A stretch of DNA of 64,000 nt from Streptomyces sp. B21-105 (GCF_036898465.1 NZ_JARUMJ010000001.1:2170001-2234000), one strand, 5' to 3'; shown: positions 31,821 to 40,558, numbered from the stretch's first letter. Numbers and translations are program-made. Notes: generated by a model from the sequence alone, not told the origin.

Positions 31821-34607
31821 TCACCGGTGCGAGGTGAACTCCACCACCTGCTGGAAGGTGGGCCGGTTCTGCCAGCTGATGTTGCCGTGCTTGATGCCGC
31901 CCAGGGTGCGCTGCACGATCGAGTCGGCGCACCACTGGTTGCCGGCCGCGCAGAGCGTGTCGCCCGGGTAGACCTGGGCCGCGGTCTTGCCGGCCGCCGT
32001 CTTCAGGGTGCTGATCAGGACGTCCCGGCAGCCGTTCAGGGTGCCGCCGCCGCAGTACTTCTGCGTCAGTCCGCCCTGCACGGTCTCGCCGAGCACGGCG
32101 CGGACGTCCTTGTCGACGTAGCTCCACCAGCCGTACTGGAAGGAACTGCCGGCGTGCGATCCGGTCGGCCCGTGACCCGCCGACGGTGCCTCGTCGATGG
32201 GCAGGTTGGCGCTGAAGGCGTTGTACAGGCCGGTGCCCAGACCGGGTTCGAACTCGGCCTTGACCAGCAGCGGCCACCACGCGTCCAGGATGCGGATCGC
32301 GTCGGCGTCGGCGTACGTCTTCGAGCCCGCCGTGGTCTCCGTGCGCCTGCCGCCGGCCGTCAGCCAGGTCTGCAGCTTGGTCACTGCTGCCGACGCGGTG
32401 GAGTCGGTGACCGGCGAGCTCTTGATCACCTTCAGCAGGTCCGGCAGGACGTCCTCGGCGCGCAGGTCCGTGAGCGCCGCTTCCGCCATCGCCTTCGTCA
32501 GGGACGCGCGTGTGACGCCGCCGGCCGCGACCAGCTTCTTCACCCGGCCCTCGAGAAGGTTGCCGCGGTGCACTGACCCGTCGCCCCAGGAGGCCGTCGT
32601 GTAGTCCTTGGCCTGCTTGTTGTTCCAGGAGATGTAGTAGTCCTGGTCGACGGAGTTGGGGTGCGCCGAGGCCGGGGTGTACTCGGCCGTGTTGGTGGCC
32701 GGGACCCAGTTCTTCCACTCGTACGCAGCCTGCGCCCACACCGGGAACTCGGCGTCGACGCCGCTCGGGCGGACCGGGTTGTCGCCGCTGTTGTAGTACG
32801 CGGTGTGGGTGGAGTCGGCGTAGAACCAGTTGAACGTGTAGTTGATGTGCTGCACCGCGTTCTGGAAGGTCTGCGGGCTCTTGACGTAGTCCGGGTCGTT
32901 CAGCATCTGGAAGCCGATGATCGAGTCGGCCTCGTGCATGTAGGACGAGCGCAGGGTGGTGTAGGCGACCTTCTTGCCGCCCACGGCCGCCCGGTACTCC
33001 ACGGGCCCGTACTTCGTGCGGTAGACGCGCATGGTGTACGAACCGGCGGCCGTCCCGTCGGCGGTGGTCGGCTTCCAGGCGTTCTTCTGCTCGACGACGT
33101 CCATGGCCGTGCAGACGCCGTGGTACAGGTAGTGGTAGTCGTCCTGGCACAGTTCGACCGCGTAGGAGTCGATGATGTCCTGGCCGGACGTCGTGGCGCT
33201 CCACGCGTAGTCCTGGCCGCGGCCGAGTTCGACGTACATGCTCAGGCCCGCGAAGGAGGCGCCGCGGGCGCTGATGCCCGGGCCCTGGATCTCCTGGAGC
33301 ATGAGCAGCTGCGGGGCGAAGTAGCCGGTCTGCGGTCCGAAGACGGCGATCGGGTGGCCGCTCGCGGTGGACTTGCCGCTCACCACGAGGGCGTTGGACA
33401 TGCCGCGTCTGGCCGAGCTGAGGGCGCTCGCGGTCGCCGTGGCGGTGGCGGCGGTCGCGCTCGCGTCGGCGCCGGTGCCCGTCGCGTCGTAGACCAGCGG
33501 CTGCGAGGCCACCGAACCGGCGTCTGGCAGCGCCTCGCCCTGCGGGGTCGCGGGCTTGCCGCCGTAGGGGAAGCTCTCGCCGTTGTGGACGGTGAGGACG
33601 GCCTCGGGATCGTTGCGTTCGCGGAACGCCTCCCAGACCTGGGTGCCCTGCTCCACGCCGTACTTCTCCTGTGCGGCGAGCAGCGAGACGGCGTTGTTGA
33701 CCTCGCCGCCGCCGCCCGAGCCGAACAGCGCGCCGATGACCGAGGCCAGCGCCACCAGGTCGGTGATCTTGAAGTGGTCGATGGTGCCGGCGTTGGTGAT
33801 TGAGTCCTTGTGTCCGGTCAGAACGTATTCACCGGGGAAGGTGCGGCCACTGTCGGAGGCGTCGATGTAGGCGTTGACGCCAGCCAGGTAGGCGTTCGCG
33901 TCGGCGAGCGCCTGCTGGCCGCGGGCGCCGTTGGTGGCGACGGCGTTGTCGATCTGGGCCTGGAGGTCTGCCTCGGTGTACGGAGCGTTGCGCCAGAACT
34001 GCTGCTCGAGACCCTGGTTGGAGGGGTCGCCGCCCGCGAACGCGGTCAGCTGGCCGCGCCCGACATGACGGAAGACGTCCATGAGCCACAGCCGGTCCTG
34101 GGCGGCGGCGTAACCGGCGCCGAACTCGGTTCCGTACCGGGTGGTGCCGGTGATGTGCGGCACGCCCGTCTTCTTGTCGCGGACGATCGTCACGTCGGTG
34201 CGGCCCGCGGGCTTGACGGTCGAGGCGACCTGGTCGGCGGCGACGCCGAACGACGCGTCGTTGAAGAAGGTGTTGATCGTGGCGTTGGTGAGGGTGGGGT
34301 AGCCCTTGGCGAGGTTGGCGTAGGGGCCGAGCTGGTCCTCGGCGTGTTCGGGCTGGGAGCCGAACGCCTGGTTGAGGAGGATCTGCGCCAGGGTGGCGTT
34401 GCCGTTCTCACCGGGCGGCAGGATGTCGGAGCACTGTCCGCCGCAGTAGTCGTTCGAGGCCGTGACCTCGGCTGCTGCCGCCACTTGGGAGAGCGGCGAC
34501 AAAAGACCGGCGATCAGGGCGCATACGGAAGCGGTCTTCAGGAACCCGGGGAATCTGCCGGGAGTTCTCAGTATGTCGAGAGTGTTGCGGGGGGTTCGCC
34601 GAGGCAT
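31821..34607 (-). CDS. Secreted penicillin-acylase-family (Ntn) amidohydrolase
   Basis: 928 residues. A signal peptide occupies about residues 1-46 (basic start, VCALIAGLLSPLS, cleavage after AAAA). The alpha chain includes VPHITGTTRYGTEFGAGYAAAQDRLWLMD. The autoprocessing site is at Ser404 in RRGMSNALVVSGKST, matching the SNNWAVSG-type beta-chain start. Between them lies a long linker with an Ala/Thr-rich low-complexity stretch. Relatives cleave N-acyl amides such as penicillins, acyl-homoserine lactones or antifungal lipopeptides; substrate unknown. The ATG at 34607 follows GGAGCAGCC. Confidence 0.9.
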   Translation of the reverse strand: MPRRTPRNTLDILRTPGRFPGFLKTASVCALIAGLLSPLSQVAAAAEVTASNDYCGGQCSDILPPGENGNATLAQILLNQAFGSQPEHAEDQLGPYANLAKGYPTLTNATINTFFNDASFGVAADQVASTVKPAGRTDVTIVRDKKTGVPHITGTTRYGTEFGAGYAAAQDRLWLMDVFRHVGRGQLTAFAGGDPSNQGLEQQFWRNAPYTEADLQAQIDNAVATNGARGQQALADANAYLAGVNAYIDASDSGRTFPGEYVLTGHKDSITNAGTIDHFKITDLVALASVIGALFGSGGGGEVNNAVSLLAAQEKYGVEQGTQVWEAFRERNDPEAVLTVHNGESFPYGGKPATPQGEALPDAGSVASQPLVYDATGTGADASATAATATATASALSSARRGMSNALVVSGKSTASGHPIAVFGPQTGYFAPQLLMLQEIQGPGISARGASFAGLSMYVELGRGQDYAWSATTSGQDIIDSYAVELCQDDYHYLYHGVCTAMDVVEQKNAWKPTTADGTAAGSYTMRVYRTKYGPVEYRAAVGGKKVAYTTLRSSYMHEADSIIGFQMLNDPDYVKSPQTFQNAVQHINYTFNWFYADSTHTAYYNSGDNPVRPSGVDAEFPVWAQAAYEWKNWVPATNTAEYTPASAHPNSVDQDYYISWNNKQAKDYTTASWGDGSVHRGNLLEGRVKKLVAAGGVTRASLTKAMAEAALTDLRAEDVLPDLLKVIKSSPVTDSTASAAVTKLQTWLTAGGRRTETTAGSKTYADADAIRILDAWWPLLVKAEFEPGLGTGLYNAFSANLPIDEAPSAGHGPTGSHAGSSFQYGWWSYVDKDVRAVLGETVQGGLTQKYCGGGTLNGCRDVLISTLKTAAGKTAAQVYPGDTLCAAGNQWCADSIVQRTLGGIKHGNISWQNRPTFQQVVEFTSHR

Positions 34608-34815
34608 CGGCTGCTCCTAGCGACGGGGGTGGCCGAAAGGTTACCGCCGGTATCCCCGGGATTGAAGATGAACATGCGTCAAGTTTTCGGCTTGTGGAGG
34701 TCGTCGGAGATCGGATGGAGCCGAATCGCTTGTCGATACGTCTATTCGACGACGTCCGTACCACGACGCCGAAGTGACCGAAGTTCAGGTGCAGATGTGA
34801 CGGAGGTGCAAGGCG
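34608..34815. other. Divergent promoter region of the acylase and zinc-ribbon genes
   Basis: There is no gene. The stretch is less GC-rich than its surroundings (for example around 34661-34760), as expected for promoters running both ways. A GGAGG at about 34801 and AAGGCG just before 34816 serve the rightward gene. Confidence 0.5.
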
Positions 34816-35418
34816 ATGGCCGGTTTCCGGAGTCTGGCGAGACAGGTGCGAGACCCGCGGTGCGATCTGGCGCTGCGGCGGTATTCGCTGCGCAAGTGCC
34901 TTGAACGGTTCGCCCCCTACGGGCACCGGGCGACCTGGGACCACCTGTGCTCCCGGGCCGGGTTCGGCCCGGAGGACCGCTCCCCCGACCCTGCGCGGCT
35001 CGTGGCCGCGTTGGACGAGCTGGAGGCGGCGCGGGCGGTGTGGCTGGCCTACGAGGGGGAGTTCGCCGAACGCCGCAAGAAGGAGAAGCACGACGGACTG
35101 CGCCGGCCCGGGAGCGTGGACGACTGGCACCGCCTGACCTGGGGCGGGTTCGGCGTCGCCTGGTGCGACGACCCGCGGCTCCACCCCCGTGAGCCGCTGG
35201 CCGACGTGCTGCGCAAGCTGATCGCCGCGCTGGAGCGCGCGCCGGGCTCCGGTTGCCCGGTGTGCGGCGGCGAACGGCTGCCCTGGAAGTACGAACTGGA
35301 CCACGAACCGTCGTCGGGGCCGGTCTGCGCGGACTGCGGGATCCTCGTGCCGCGCCCCGTGCTCACACCCGAGGCCCTGGCGCACGCCCGACGCGGACGG
35401 CTGCTGCTGTCGGCCTGA
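34816..35418 (+). CDS. Unknown protein with a C-terminal zinc ribbon
   Basis: 200 residues that I do not recognise. The N-terminal two thirds is helical and charged (ERRKKEKHDGLRR), with no membrane segment. The C-terminal part has two CxxC pairs, GCPVCGGERLPWKYELDHE near residues 148-166 and CADCGILVPRP near 175-185, which would fold as a zinc ribbon. The ATG at 34816 is supported by the ribosome site. It precedes the RNA ligase on the same strand, separated by 414 bases, so co-transcription is uncertain. Confidence 0.7.
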   Translation: MAGFRSLARQVRDPRCDLALRRYSLRKCLERFAPYGHRATWDHLCSRAGFGPEDRSPDPARLVAALDELEAARAVWLAYEGEFAERRKKEKHDGLRRPGSVDDWHRLTWGGFGVAWCDDPRLHPREPLADVLRKLIAALERAPGSGCPVCGGERLPWKYELDHEPSSGPVCADCGILVPRPVLTPEALAHARRGRLLLSA

Positions 35419-35775
35419 CGCCGGCCTGCCCGGTTGACGTGGGCCCGGCGTGGGCCTGACGTGGGGATGACACCGGCCTGCCGCCGGTCTGACGTCGGCC
35501 TGAGCTTCGCCCGAGGCCGGCGGCCGGTCCCGGACCGGCCTGCGAGGACGGCGGGGGTGCGCCGGCGATGACGCACTCCTGTTCACACCGGCCCGGCCCG
35601 GGCGACGCCCGGCCGGTCGCGGACGCGCCGTTCCCACAGGTCGTGCATCCCGCGCACCGGCGCCCGAGCGGGCGGGCACCCAACGGGCGGGCACGTCCCG
35701 AACGGGCGGAAGGGCGGAAGGGGCCGGAAGGTACCAGCCGCAAATACGGTCGCTCCACCGTTTTCCGGCGGGGAG
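35419..35775. other. Repetitive GC-rich spacer before the RNA-ligase leader
   Basis: No gene is visible. Between 35419 and 35520 short words such as GACG-T/C-GG and CGGCCTG recur. At 35660-35720 the words GGGCGGGCAC and CGAACGGGCGGAAGG repeat. An A/T-containing block near 35731-35765 could hold the ligase promoter. Confidence 0.5.
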
Positions 35776-35811
35776 AGTTGGGCCGATGAAACCCAACTGA
35801 GCTACTCGCCC
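35776..35811 (+). promoter_or_regulatory. RNA-ligase leader: hairpin plus exact complement of a tRNA 5' end
   Basis: AGTTGGG (35776-35782) and CCCAACT (35792-35798) form a hairpin. Bases 35791-35811 are the reverse complement of GGGCGAG-TA-GCTC-AGTTGGGT. That is a complete tRNA 5' end: a 7-nt acceptor strand, U8-A9, the 4-nt D-stem strand and the AGUUGG of the D loop. No tRNA continues beyond it on the minus strand. The ribosome site AAGGAG (35821-35826) begins 10 bases downstream, so pairing with a tRNA 5' half could open the hairpin or affect translation. Confidence 0.5.
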
Positions 35812-35832
35812 GAGGACTTGAAGGAGCCCCGC

Positions 35833-36900
35833 ATGTCGACGCTGCGCGTCACCGCCGAAGTGCTGACCGTCCACGAACACCCCGACGCCGACGCCCTCGA
35901 ACTGGCCCAGGTCGGCCTGTACCGGGCCGTCGTCGCCAAGGGGGCGTACCGCACCGGGGAGGCCGCGCTCTACATCCCCGAGCAGTCCGTCCTCCCTCTC
36001 GAACTGGTCGAGGAGCTGGGGCTGACCGGGCGGCTCGCGGGCAGCAGGTCGGACCGGGTCAAGGCGGTGCGGCTGCGGGGCGAGCTGTCACAGGGCATCG
36101 TGTGCCGGCCGAAGGCGCTGGCCGACGTCGATCTGGCGCGGGCCGCGGCGGACGGCGTCGACTTCGCGGAGCGGCTGGGCATCGTCAAGTGGGTGCCGCC
36201 GATCCCGCCGACCATGAACGGGGACGTCGAAGCCGCCCCGGAGCTGCTGCCGTGGGTCGACATCGAGAACATCCAGCGCTATCCCGGCATCTTCGAGCCG
36301 GGCGAGCAGGTGGTGCTGACCGAGAAGCTGCACGGATCGGCGTGCCTGCTCACCTACGTCGCCGACGAGGAGCGCGTGTTCGTCTCCTCGAAGGGCTTCG
36401 GCGCGAAGTCCCTCGCCCTCGCGGAGGACCCGGGCAACCTGTACTGGCGCGCCGTACGCGGGCATGGCGTCCCGGAGGCGGCCGCCCGGCTCGCCGAGCG
36501 GTTGGGCGCGCGCCGGGTCGGCATCTTCGGCGAGGTGTACGGGGCGGGCGTGCAGGACCTGACGTACGGCGCGGACGGCCGGCGCGAGACCCTCGGCTAC
36601 GCCGTGTTCGACGTCAGCGCGGAGATCGACGGCACGATCCGCTGGCTGGACGCGGAGCAGCTGCTGAGCGGCGAACTGCCACTGGTGCCACGCCTGTTCG
36701 AGGGGCCGTACGACAGCGCGCGGGTGCTGGAGATCGCCTCCGGACGCGAGACGGTCTCCGGACGCGGGCTGCATCTGCGCGAGGGCGTGGTGATCCGCCC
36801 GGCCGTCGAGCGGTACAGCCCGGTGACCGGAGGCAGGGCCATCGCCAAGGCGGTGAGCGGCGCCTACCTGACCCGCAAGGGCGGAACCGAGTACGAGTAG
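35833..36900 (+). CDS. ATP-dependent RNA ligase, DraRnl family
   Basis: 355 residues, close to Deinococcus DraRnl (342). The N-terminal OB-fold module (residues 1-110) starts STLRVTAEVLTVHEHPDADAL. The nucleotidyltransferase domain has motif I EKLHGS with Lys165 as nucleophile (DraRnl also uses a lysine at about 165), motif IIIa-like VGIFGEVYGAGVQDLTYG near 236-253, and motif IV LREGVVIRP near 315-323. It would adenylate a 5' phosphate and seal 3'-OH/5'-P RNA nicks in duplexes. AAGGAG precedes the ATG. The leader carries the anti-tRNA segment. Confidence 0.9.
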   Translation: MSTLRVTAEVLTVHEHPDADALELAQVGLYRAVVAKGAYRTGEAALYIPEQSVLPLELVEELGLTGRLAGSRSDRVKAVRLRGELSQGIVCRPKALADVDLARAAADGVDFAERLGIVKWVPPIPPTMNGDVEAAPELLPWVDIENIQRYPGIFEPGEQVVLTEKLHGSACLLTYVADEERVFVSSKGFGAKSLALAEDPGNLYWRAVRGHGVPEAAARLAERLGARRVGIFGEVYGAGVQDLTYGADGRRETLGYAVFDVSAEIDGTIRWLDAEQLLSGELPLVPRLFEGPYDSARVLEIASGRETVSGRGLHLREGVVIRPAVERYSPVTGGRAIAKAVSGAYLTRKGGTEYE

Positions 36901-36979
36901 CCGGGGGCGGCCGGCGCCCGACCGGGGGGCGCGTGACCGGGGCGGCACGAGGCCGGGAGCCGCGCAAGACCGGGAGCCG

Positions 36980-37006
36980 CGCAAGGCCGGGGGCGGCGGC
37001 CTTGCG
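36980..37006. terminator. Hairpin between RNA ligase and soxR
   Basis: CGCAAGGCC (36980-36988) and GGCCTTGCG (36998-37006) are exact inverse copies around a 9-base loop. The 17-bp word GGGAGCCGCGCAAGACC and a near copy lie in tandem just upstream (36956-36989). It terminates the convergent genes. Confidence 0.65.
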
Positions 37007-37065
37007 GTCCGCGCCGGCCTCGCGTGCCGCGCCGGCTCCCGGGGCGGGGGCGGTTGGCCGTCGTG

Positions 37066-37572
37066 TCAGCCCTGTCCTGCGCCCCCGCCCCGGCCGGCGC
37101 CCCCGCCGTCGTCCTCTCGTCGTTCGGCCAGCAGGCGTGAGCCGGCCAGCCGGTCGCCCAGGACGTCGTCCGGGTTGGACAGGACGCAGGTGGCGAGGGA
37201 CAGGCAGCCGCAGCCGATGCAGTCGGTGAGGTGGTCGCGGAGCCGGTTGAGCTGCCTGATCCGCTCGTCCAGCTCCGCGCGCCACGCTTGCGACAGTCCG
37301 GCCCAGTCCTCACGGGTGGGGGTGCGCGCCTCCGGGAGTCCGGCAAGGGCCTCACGGATCGTGGCCAGCGGGATGCCCACTCGCTGCGCGGCGCGGACGA
37401 AGGCGACGCGGCGCAGCGTGTCGCGGTGGTAGCGGCGCTGGTTGCCCGAGGTGCGGCGACTGCTGATCAGGCCCTTGGACTCGTAGAAGTGCAGGGCGGA
37501 CACGGCGGCGCCGCTGCGGGCGGCGAGCTGGCCCACCGTGAGCTCGTGGATCTTCTCGGGAATCTGGGGCAC
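37066..37572 (-). CDS. soxR: Redox-sensing MerR-family regulator SoxR
   Basis: 168 residues. The MerR helix-turn-helix is [28 protein letters not shown] (about residues 8-35), then the wing [12 protein letters not shown] and a coiled-coil dimerisation helix. The [2Fe-2S] cluster site [12 protein letters not shown] is intact near residues 120-131. The GTG at 37572 yields [11 protein letters not shown], the start I recall for S. coelicolor SoxR. In Streptomyces SoxR responds to redox-active antibiotics rather than superoxide. The C-terminal tail is a Gly/Arg/Glu-rich low-complexity stretch. Confidence 0.93.
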   Translation of the reverse strand: MPQIPEKIHELTVGQLAARSGAAVSALHFYESKGLISSRRTSGNQRRYHRDTLRRVAFVRAAQRVGIPLATIREALAGLPEARTPTREDWAGLSQAWRAELDERIRQLNRLRDHLTDCIGCGCLSLATCVLSNPDDVLGDRLAGSRLLAERREDDGGGAGRGGGAGQG

Positions 37573-37610
37573 CTCTCGAAGCCTACCCACCCGCACCGGC
37601 CCCGGATCCG

Positions 37611-37653
37611 TTGACATCGGCCCGCCACCCGACCATGCTAAGCAGTTGCTTAG
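37611..37653 (+). promoter_or_regulatory. MaoC promoter with a perfect operator CTAAGCA-GT-TGCTTAG
   Basis: TTGACA (37611-37616) followed 18 bases later by ATGCTA (37635-37640) can serve as a -35/-10 pair. CTAAGCAGTTGCTTAG (37638-37653) is a perfect palindrome covering the -10 end and the start point, where a repressor would act. Its CTAAGC half-site recurs at 38914-38919 upstream of the nearby TetR gene. Confidence 0.6.
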
Positions 37654-37703
37654 ACCCATGGCACGGTGGCATGGGCATCCAGTGACGCGAGAGGGCCGCA
37701 GAC

Positions 37704-38165
37704 ATGGCAGAGCCGAGGATCTTCACGTCCGCCGACGAGCTGAGGGCGGCGGTGGGCGAGCAGCTGGGGTACACCGACTGGCTGGAGGTGGACCAGAAGC
37801 GCATCGACCTCTTCGCGGAGGCCACCGGCGACCACCAGTGGATCCACGTGGACCCGGAGAAGGCCGCCGCCGGACCGTTCGGCACGACCATCGCGCACGG
37901 CTACCTCACCCTGTCCCTGCTGCCGCTCTTCGGACCGCAGCTGATCACGGTCGAGAACGTGAAGATGGGCGTCAACTACGGGACGAACAAGGTGCGTTTC
38001 CCCGCCCCGGTGCCCGTCGGCTCGCGTGTGCGCGCCACCGCGACCATCACCGGCGTCGAGGACGTCACCGGCGGAGTGCAGGTCAGCGTCGCGTTCACGG
38101 TGGAGCGCGAGGGCGGGGACAAGCCGGTGTGCGTGGCGGAGTCGGTGTCCCGCTACTACCTCTGA
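37704..38165 (+). CDS. MaoC-family (R)-specific enoyl-CoA hydratase
   Basis: 153 residues forming a hot-dog fold. The hydratase-2 motif is [18 protein letters not shown], then [17 protein letters not shown] (about residues 39-73), with the catalytic Asp46 and His51. It hydrates an enoyl-CoA or similar thioester. The ATG at 37704 follows GAGGG. A palindromic operator overlaps its promoter and a TetR gene lies convergent downstream. Confidence 0.92.
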   Translation: MAEPRIFTSADELRAAVGEQLGYTDWLEVDQKRIDLFAEATGDHQWIHVDPEKAAAGPFGTTIAHGYLTLSLLPLFGPQLITVENVKMGVNYGTNKVRFPAPVPVGSRVRATATITGVEDVTGGVQVSVAFTVEREGGDKPVCVAESVSRYYL

Positions 38166-38230
38166 GACCCGCTGTCCCGCCTCCGGGGCCTGCCGTTGCC
38201 GTCCCCGCCTTCCGCGGGACGCCGGCGCGG

Positions 38231-38857
38231 CTACTTCGCCGCGCCCACCATCCGCAGCACGAGGTCGGCGTACAGCTCGCCGACCTCGTCGGGGGTGCGC
38301 GGCCCGCCGACGTTGAACCAGCGGGCCACGTCGATGCACAGGGACAGCACGGCGAGGGTGGTGCCGTGCACGTCCGGCACGGCGAACTCGCCGCTCGCCA
38401 CGCCGTCCTCGATGATCCCGCGGACCTCGGCGTCGACCTTGCGGCGCAGGCCGAGGATCTCCGCGCGGGCGTCCGGGCCGAGGGCGTCCAGCTCGTACTG
38501 CACGACCCGGGCCGTGGTGCGCCGCCCCGCGTGCCAGCGGACGAAGGAGCTGACGGCGTCGGCGAGACGCTCGGTGGCGCTGCCCTCGCCGGCGGCCGCC
38601 GTGCGCAGGATGTCCAGCGCACGGTCGTGACCGATCCGGCTGATGCGGTGCAGCAGCTCTTCCTTGGTCTTGTAGTGGATGTAGAGGGCGGCCGGGCTCA
38701 TGCCCGCGCGGCCCGCGATGTCCCGGGTGGTCGTCGCGTGGTAGCCGCGCTCCGCGAAGGCCTCCACGGCGGCGACGAGGAGTCGCCTGGCCGCGTCAGG
38801 GGTGACCTCGTCCCACGGCTCGATCTCGCCGCCGGCCGTCTCCTCCGCCGTAGTCAT
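38231..38857 (-). CDS. TetR-family repressor, likely of the MaoC gene and itself
   Basis: 208 residues. The helix-turn-helix FAERGYHATTTRDIAGRAG, then MSPAALYIHYKTKEELLHRI, occupies about residues 33-71. The rest is a helical ligand domain. The start at 38857 follows a short non-coding leader. A CTAAGC-type palindrome lies 47 bases upstream of its start and a matching one over the MaoC promoter, so autoregulation plus MaoC control is likely (inference). Confidence 0.87.
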   Translation of the reverse strand: MTTAEETAGGEIEPWDEVTPDAARRLLVAAVEAFAERGYHATTTRDIAGRAGMSPAALYIHYKTKEELLHRISRIGHDRALDILRTAAAGEGSATERLADAVSSFVRWHAGRRTTARVVQYELDALGPDARAEILGLRRKVDAEVRGIIEDGVASGEFAVPDVHGTTLAVLSLCIDVARWFNVGGPRTPDEVGELYADLVLRMVGAAK

Positions 38858-38903
38858 CGCTCGTCGCCTCTCTCGGTACAGGGGCTCCACCATACCGCCG
38901 AAG

Positions 38904-38919
38904 GTGAGCGCTCGCTTAG
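38904..38919. promoter_or_regulatory. Operator matching the MaoC site (CTAAGCGAGCGCTCAC on the minus strand)
   Basis: On the minus strand the site reads CTAAGCGAGCGCTCAC, an imperfect palindrome with the same CTAAGC half-site and 16-bp span as CTAAGCAGTTGCTTAG at 37638. It sits in the promoter of the TetR gene. Confidence 0.55.
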
Positions 38920-38928
38920 ATTGCCCGC

Positions 38929-39216
38929 TCAGAGCTTCTCGAAGGGGTCGTGGTCGGCGAGCAGCTTCTCCAGGCGGGCCTGGTCCACCCGGCTCACGAT
39001 CTGCCCCGCCTCCTGCCGGTCGCGGATCACCTTCGCCAGCGTGAAGGCGGAGGTCACCAGGTACAGGACGGCGATCGCCAGGAAGCCGCGCACCCAGCCG
39101 TCGGTGTGGATGTTGTAGATGCCGATTCCGGTGGCCGCGATGGCGATACCGAAGGAGGCGACGGCCTGTCCGTAGAACGCCGCGGTGCTCTGCTGCTTGA
39201 CCGGTGTGTCACTCAT
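38929..39216 (-). CDS. YiaA/YiaB-type two-helix membrane protein
   Basis: 95 residues with two hydrophobic helices (about 14-34 and 43-63: YGQAVASFGIAIAATGIGIY and GFLAIAVLYLVTSAFTLAKV). This is the YiaAB pattern, followed by a charged cytoplasmic tail (DRQEAGQIVSRVDQARLEKL). Function is unknown. The ATG at 39216 lies close to the acyl-CoA dehydrogenase gene on the same strand, 59 bases after its stop. Confidence 0.82.
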   Translation of the reverse strand: MSDTPVKQQSTAAFYGQAVASFGIAIAATGIGIYNIHTDGWVRGFLAIAVLYLVTSAFTLAKVIRDRQEAGQIVSRVDQARLEKLLADHDPFEKL

Positions 39217-39275
39217 GGGGACAAGCTTCGGCGGAGGGGGCGCGCGCCACATCCGTCCGCGTACTCAGTACGTAC

Positions 39276-40430
39276 TCAGAACGCCGAGACCCCTGTCAGG
39301 GCCCGTCCGATGAGCAGTTTCTGTATCTGGCTCGTGCCCTCGTAGAGGGTCATCACGCGGGCGTCGCGCAGCAGTTTGCCGGCCGGGTACTCGTCGATGT
39401 ACCCGTAGCCGCCGAAGACCTGCAGGGCGTTGTTGGCGGCGCGCACGGCGGCCTCCGAGGCGAAGAGCTTGGCCTTGGAGGACTCGGTGGCGAAGGGCAG
39501 GCCCCGGTCGATCAGGTCGGCGACCCGCCAGGTCAGCAGCCGGGCCGCGTCCACGTCGACCGCGATGTCGCTGATCAGTTCCTGGACGAGCTGGTGGTGG
39601 GCGATGCTCCTGCCGAACTGCTCGCGCTCGCCGGCGTACCGCACCGCCGCGTCCAGGGCGGCCTGCGCGATGCCGACACAGCCCGCCGCCACCGACATCC
39701 GGCCCTTGGCCAGCGCCGACATCGCGACGGAGAACCCCTTGCCCTCGGGTGCCAGCATCGCGGACGCGGGCACCCGGACGTCGTCGAGGACCAGCTCGGC
39801 GGTGGCCTGCCCGCGCAGGCCGAGCTTGCCGTGGATGGTGCGGCGGCCCAGACCGGGAGTGTCCGTGGGGACGAGGAACGCGGAGACGCCCTTGTGTCCC
39901 GGCGCGTCGGTCGAGCGGACGAAGAGCAGGACGACGTCGGCCCAGGTGCCGTTGGTGATGAACGTCTTGGCGCCGTTGATCACGTACGAGTCGCCGTCGC
40001 GGACAGCGCGGGTGGTGAGGTTGCCGGCGTCCGAGCCGGTGCCGGGTTCGGTGAGTCCGAAGCAGCCGACGTACGCGCCGGACGTCAGTCCGGGCAGCCA
40101 GCGGCGCTTCTGCTCCTCGCTCCCCCAGGCCGCGACCGACTTGGCGACCAGGCCGAGGGAGACGGACACGATGCCGCGCACGGACGAGTCCCCGCGGCCC
40201 AGTTCCTCCGTGACCAGGCAGTAGGCGAGGTGGTCGCCGCCGGAGCCGCCGTACTCCTCGTCGACGGTCAGCCCGAGGAAGCCGACCTCGCCGAGCTTCT
40301 TCACCACGGACCGGTCGACCTCCTCGGCCCGGTCCCAGGCGACGACGTGCGGGGCGATCTCGCGGTCCACGAACTCCTTGGCGAGCTGCCGGACGGCCGT
40401 CTGCTCCTCGCTGAGCCCCAGGTTCACCAC
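39276..40430 (-). CDS. Acyl-CoA dehydrogenase
   Basis: 384 residues. Signatures are CFGLTEPGTGSDAGNLTT near residue 122, INGAKTFITNG near 152, the acid base region in DARVMTLYEGTSQIQKLLIGR near the C-terminus with Glu364 as the likely catalytic base, and QVFGGYGYIDEYPAGKL. It oxidises a short or medium acyl-CoA. It starts with GTG after GAGGTGATCTC. The promoter side contains AAATTAGCACTGCTAGTTT and a TetR gene running the other way. Confidence 0.93.
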   Translation of the reverse strand: MVNLGLSEEQTAVRQLAKEFVDREIAPHVVAWDRAEEVDRSVVKKLGEVGFLGLTVDEEYGGSGGDHLAYCLVTEELGRGDSSVRGIVSVSLGLVAKSVAAWGSEEQKRRWLPGLTSGAYVGCFGLTEPGTGSDAGNLTTRAVRDGDSYVINGAKTFITNGTWADVVLLFVRSTDAPGHKGVSAFLVPTDTPGLGRRTIHGKLGLRGQATAELVLDDVRVPASAMLAPEGKGFSVAMSALAKGRMSVAAGCVGIAQAALDAAVRYAGEREQFGRSIAHHQLVQELISDIAVDVDAARLLTWRVADLIDRGLPFATESSKAKLFASEAAVRAANNALQVFGGYGYIDEYPAGKLLRDARVMTLYEGTSQIQKLLIGRALTGVSAF

Positions 40431-40539
40431 GAGATCACCTCACTGAAGAGAAGCCGGACCCGGACGGTCGACCCGGATGCCGGACCGGACGGCGCCCCGG
40501 AAGGTCGGCCCGGGAAACCGACCAGGGAAGTCGGACTTT

Positions 40540-40558
40540 AAATTAGCACTGCTAGTTT
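40540..40558. promoter_or_regulatory. TetR-type operator AAATTAGC-ACT-GCTAGTTT
   Basis: A 19-bp inverted repeat lies between the divergent acyl-CoA dehydrogenase and TetR genes, 28 bases before the TetR start. The same pattern, AAAYTAGC-N3-GYTAGTTT, recurs at 45959-45977 before the aldehyde dehydrogenase operon. Confidence 0.65.

Noticed and set aside
35791..35811. A functional tRNA gene on the minus strand
   Set aside because: Only the first 21 bases match; the sequence beyond cannot form the rest of the D stem, anticodon or T arm.
37638..37653. A SoxR box
   Set aside because: CTAAGCAGTTGCTTAG lacks the CCTCAA/TTGAGG pattern of SoxR sites and matches the nearby TetR promoter site better.
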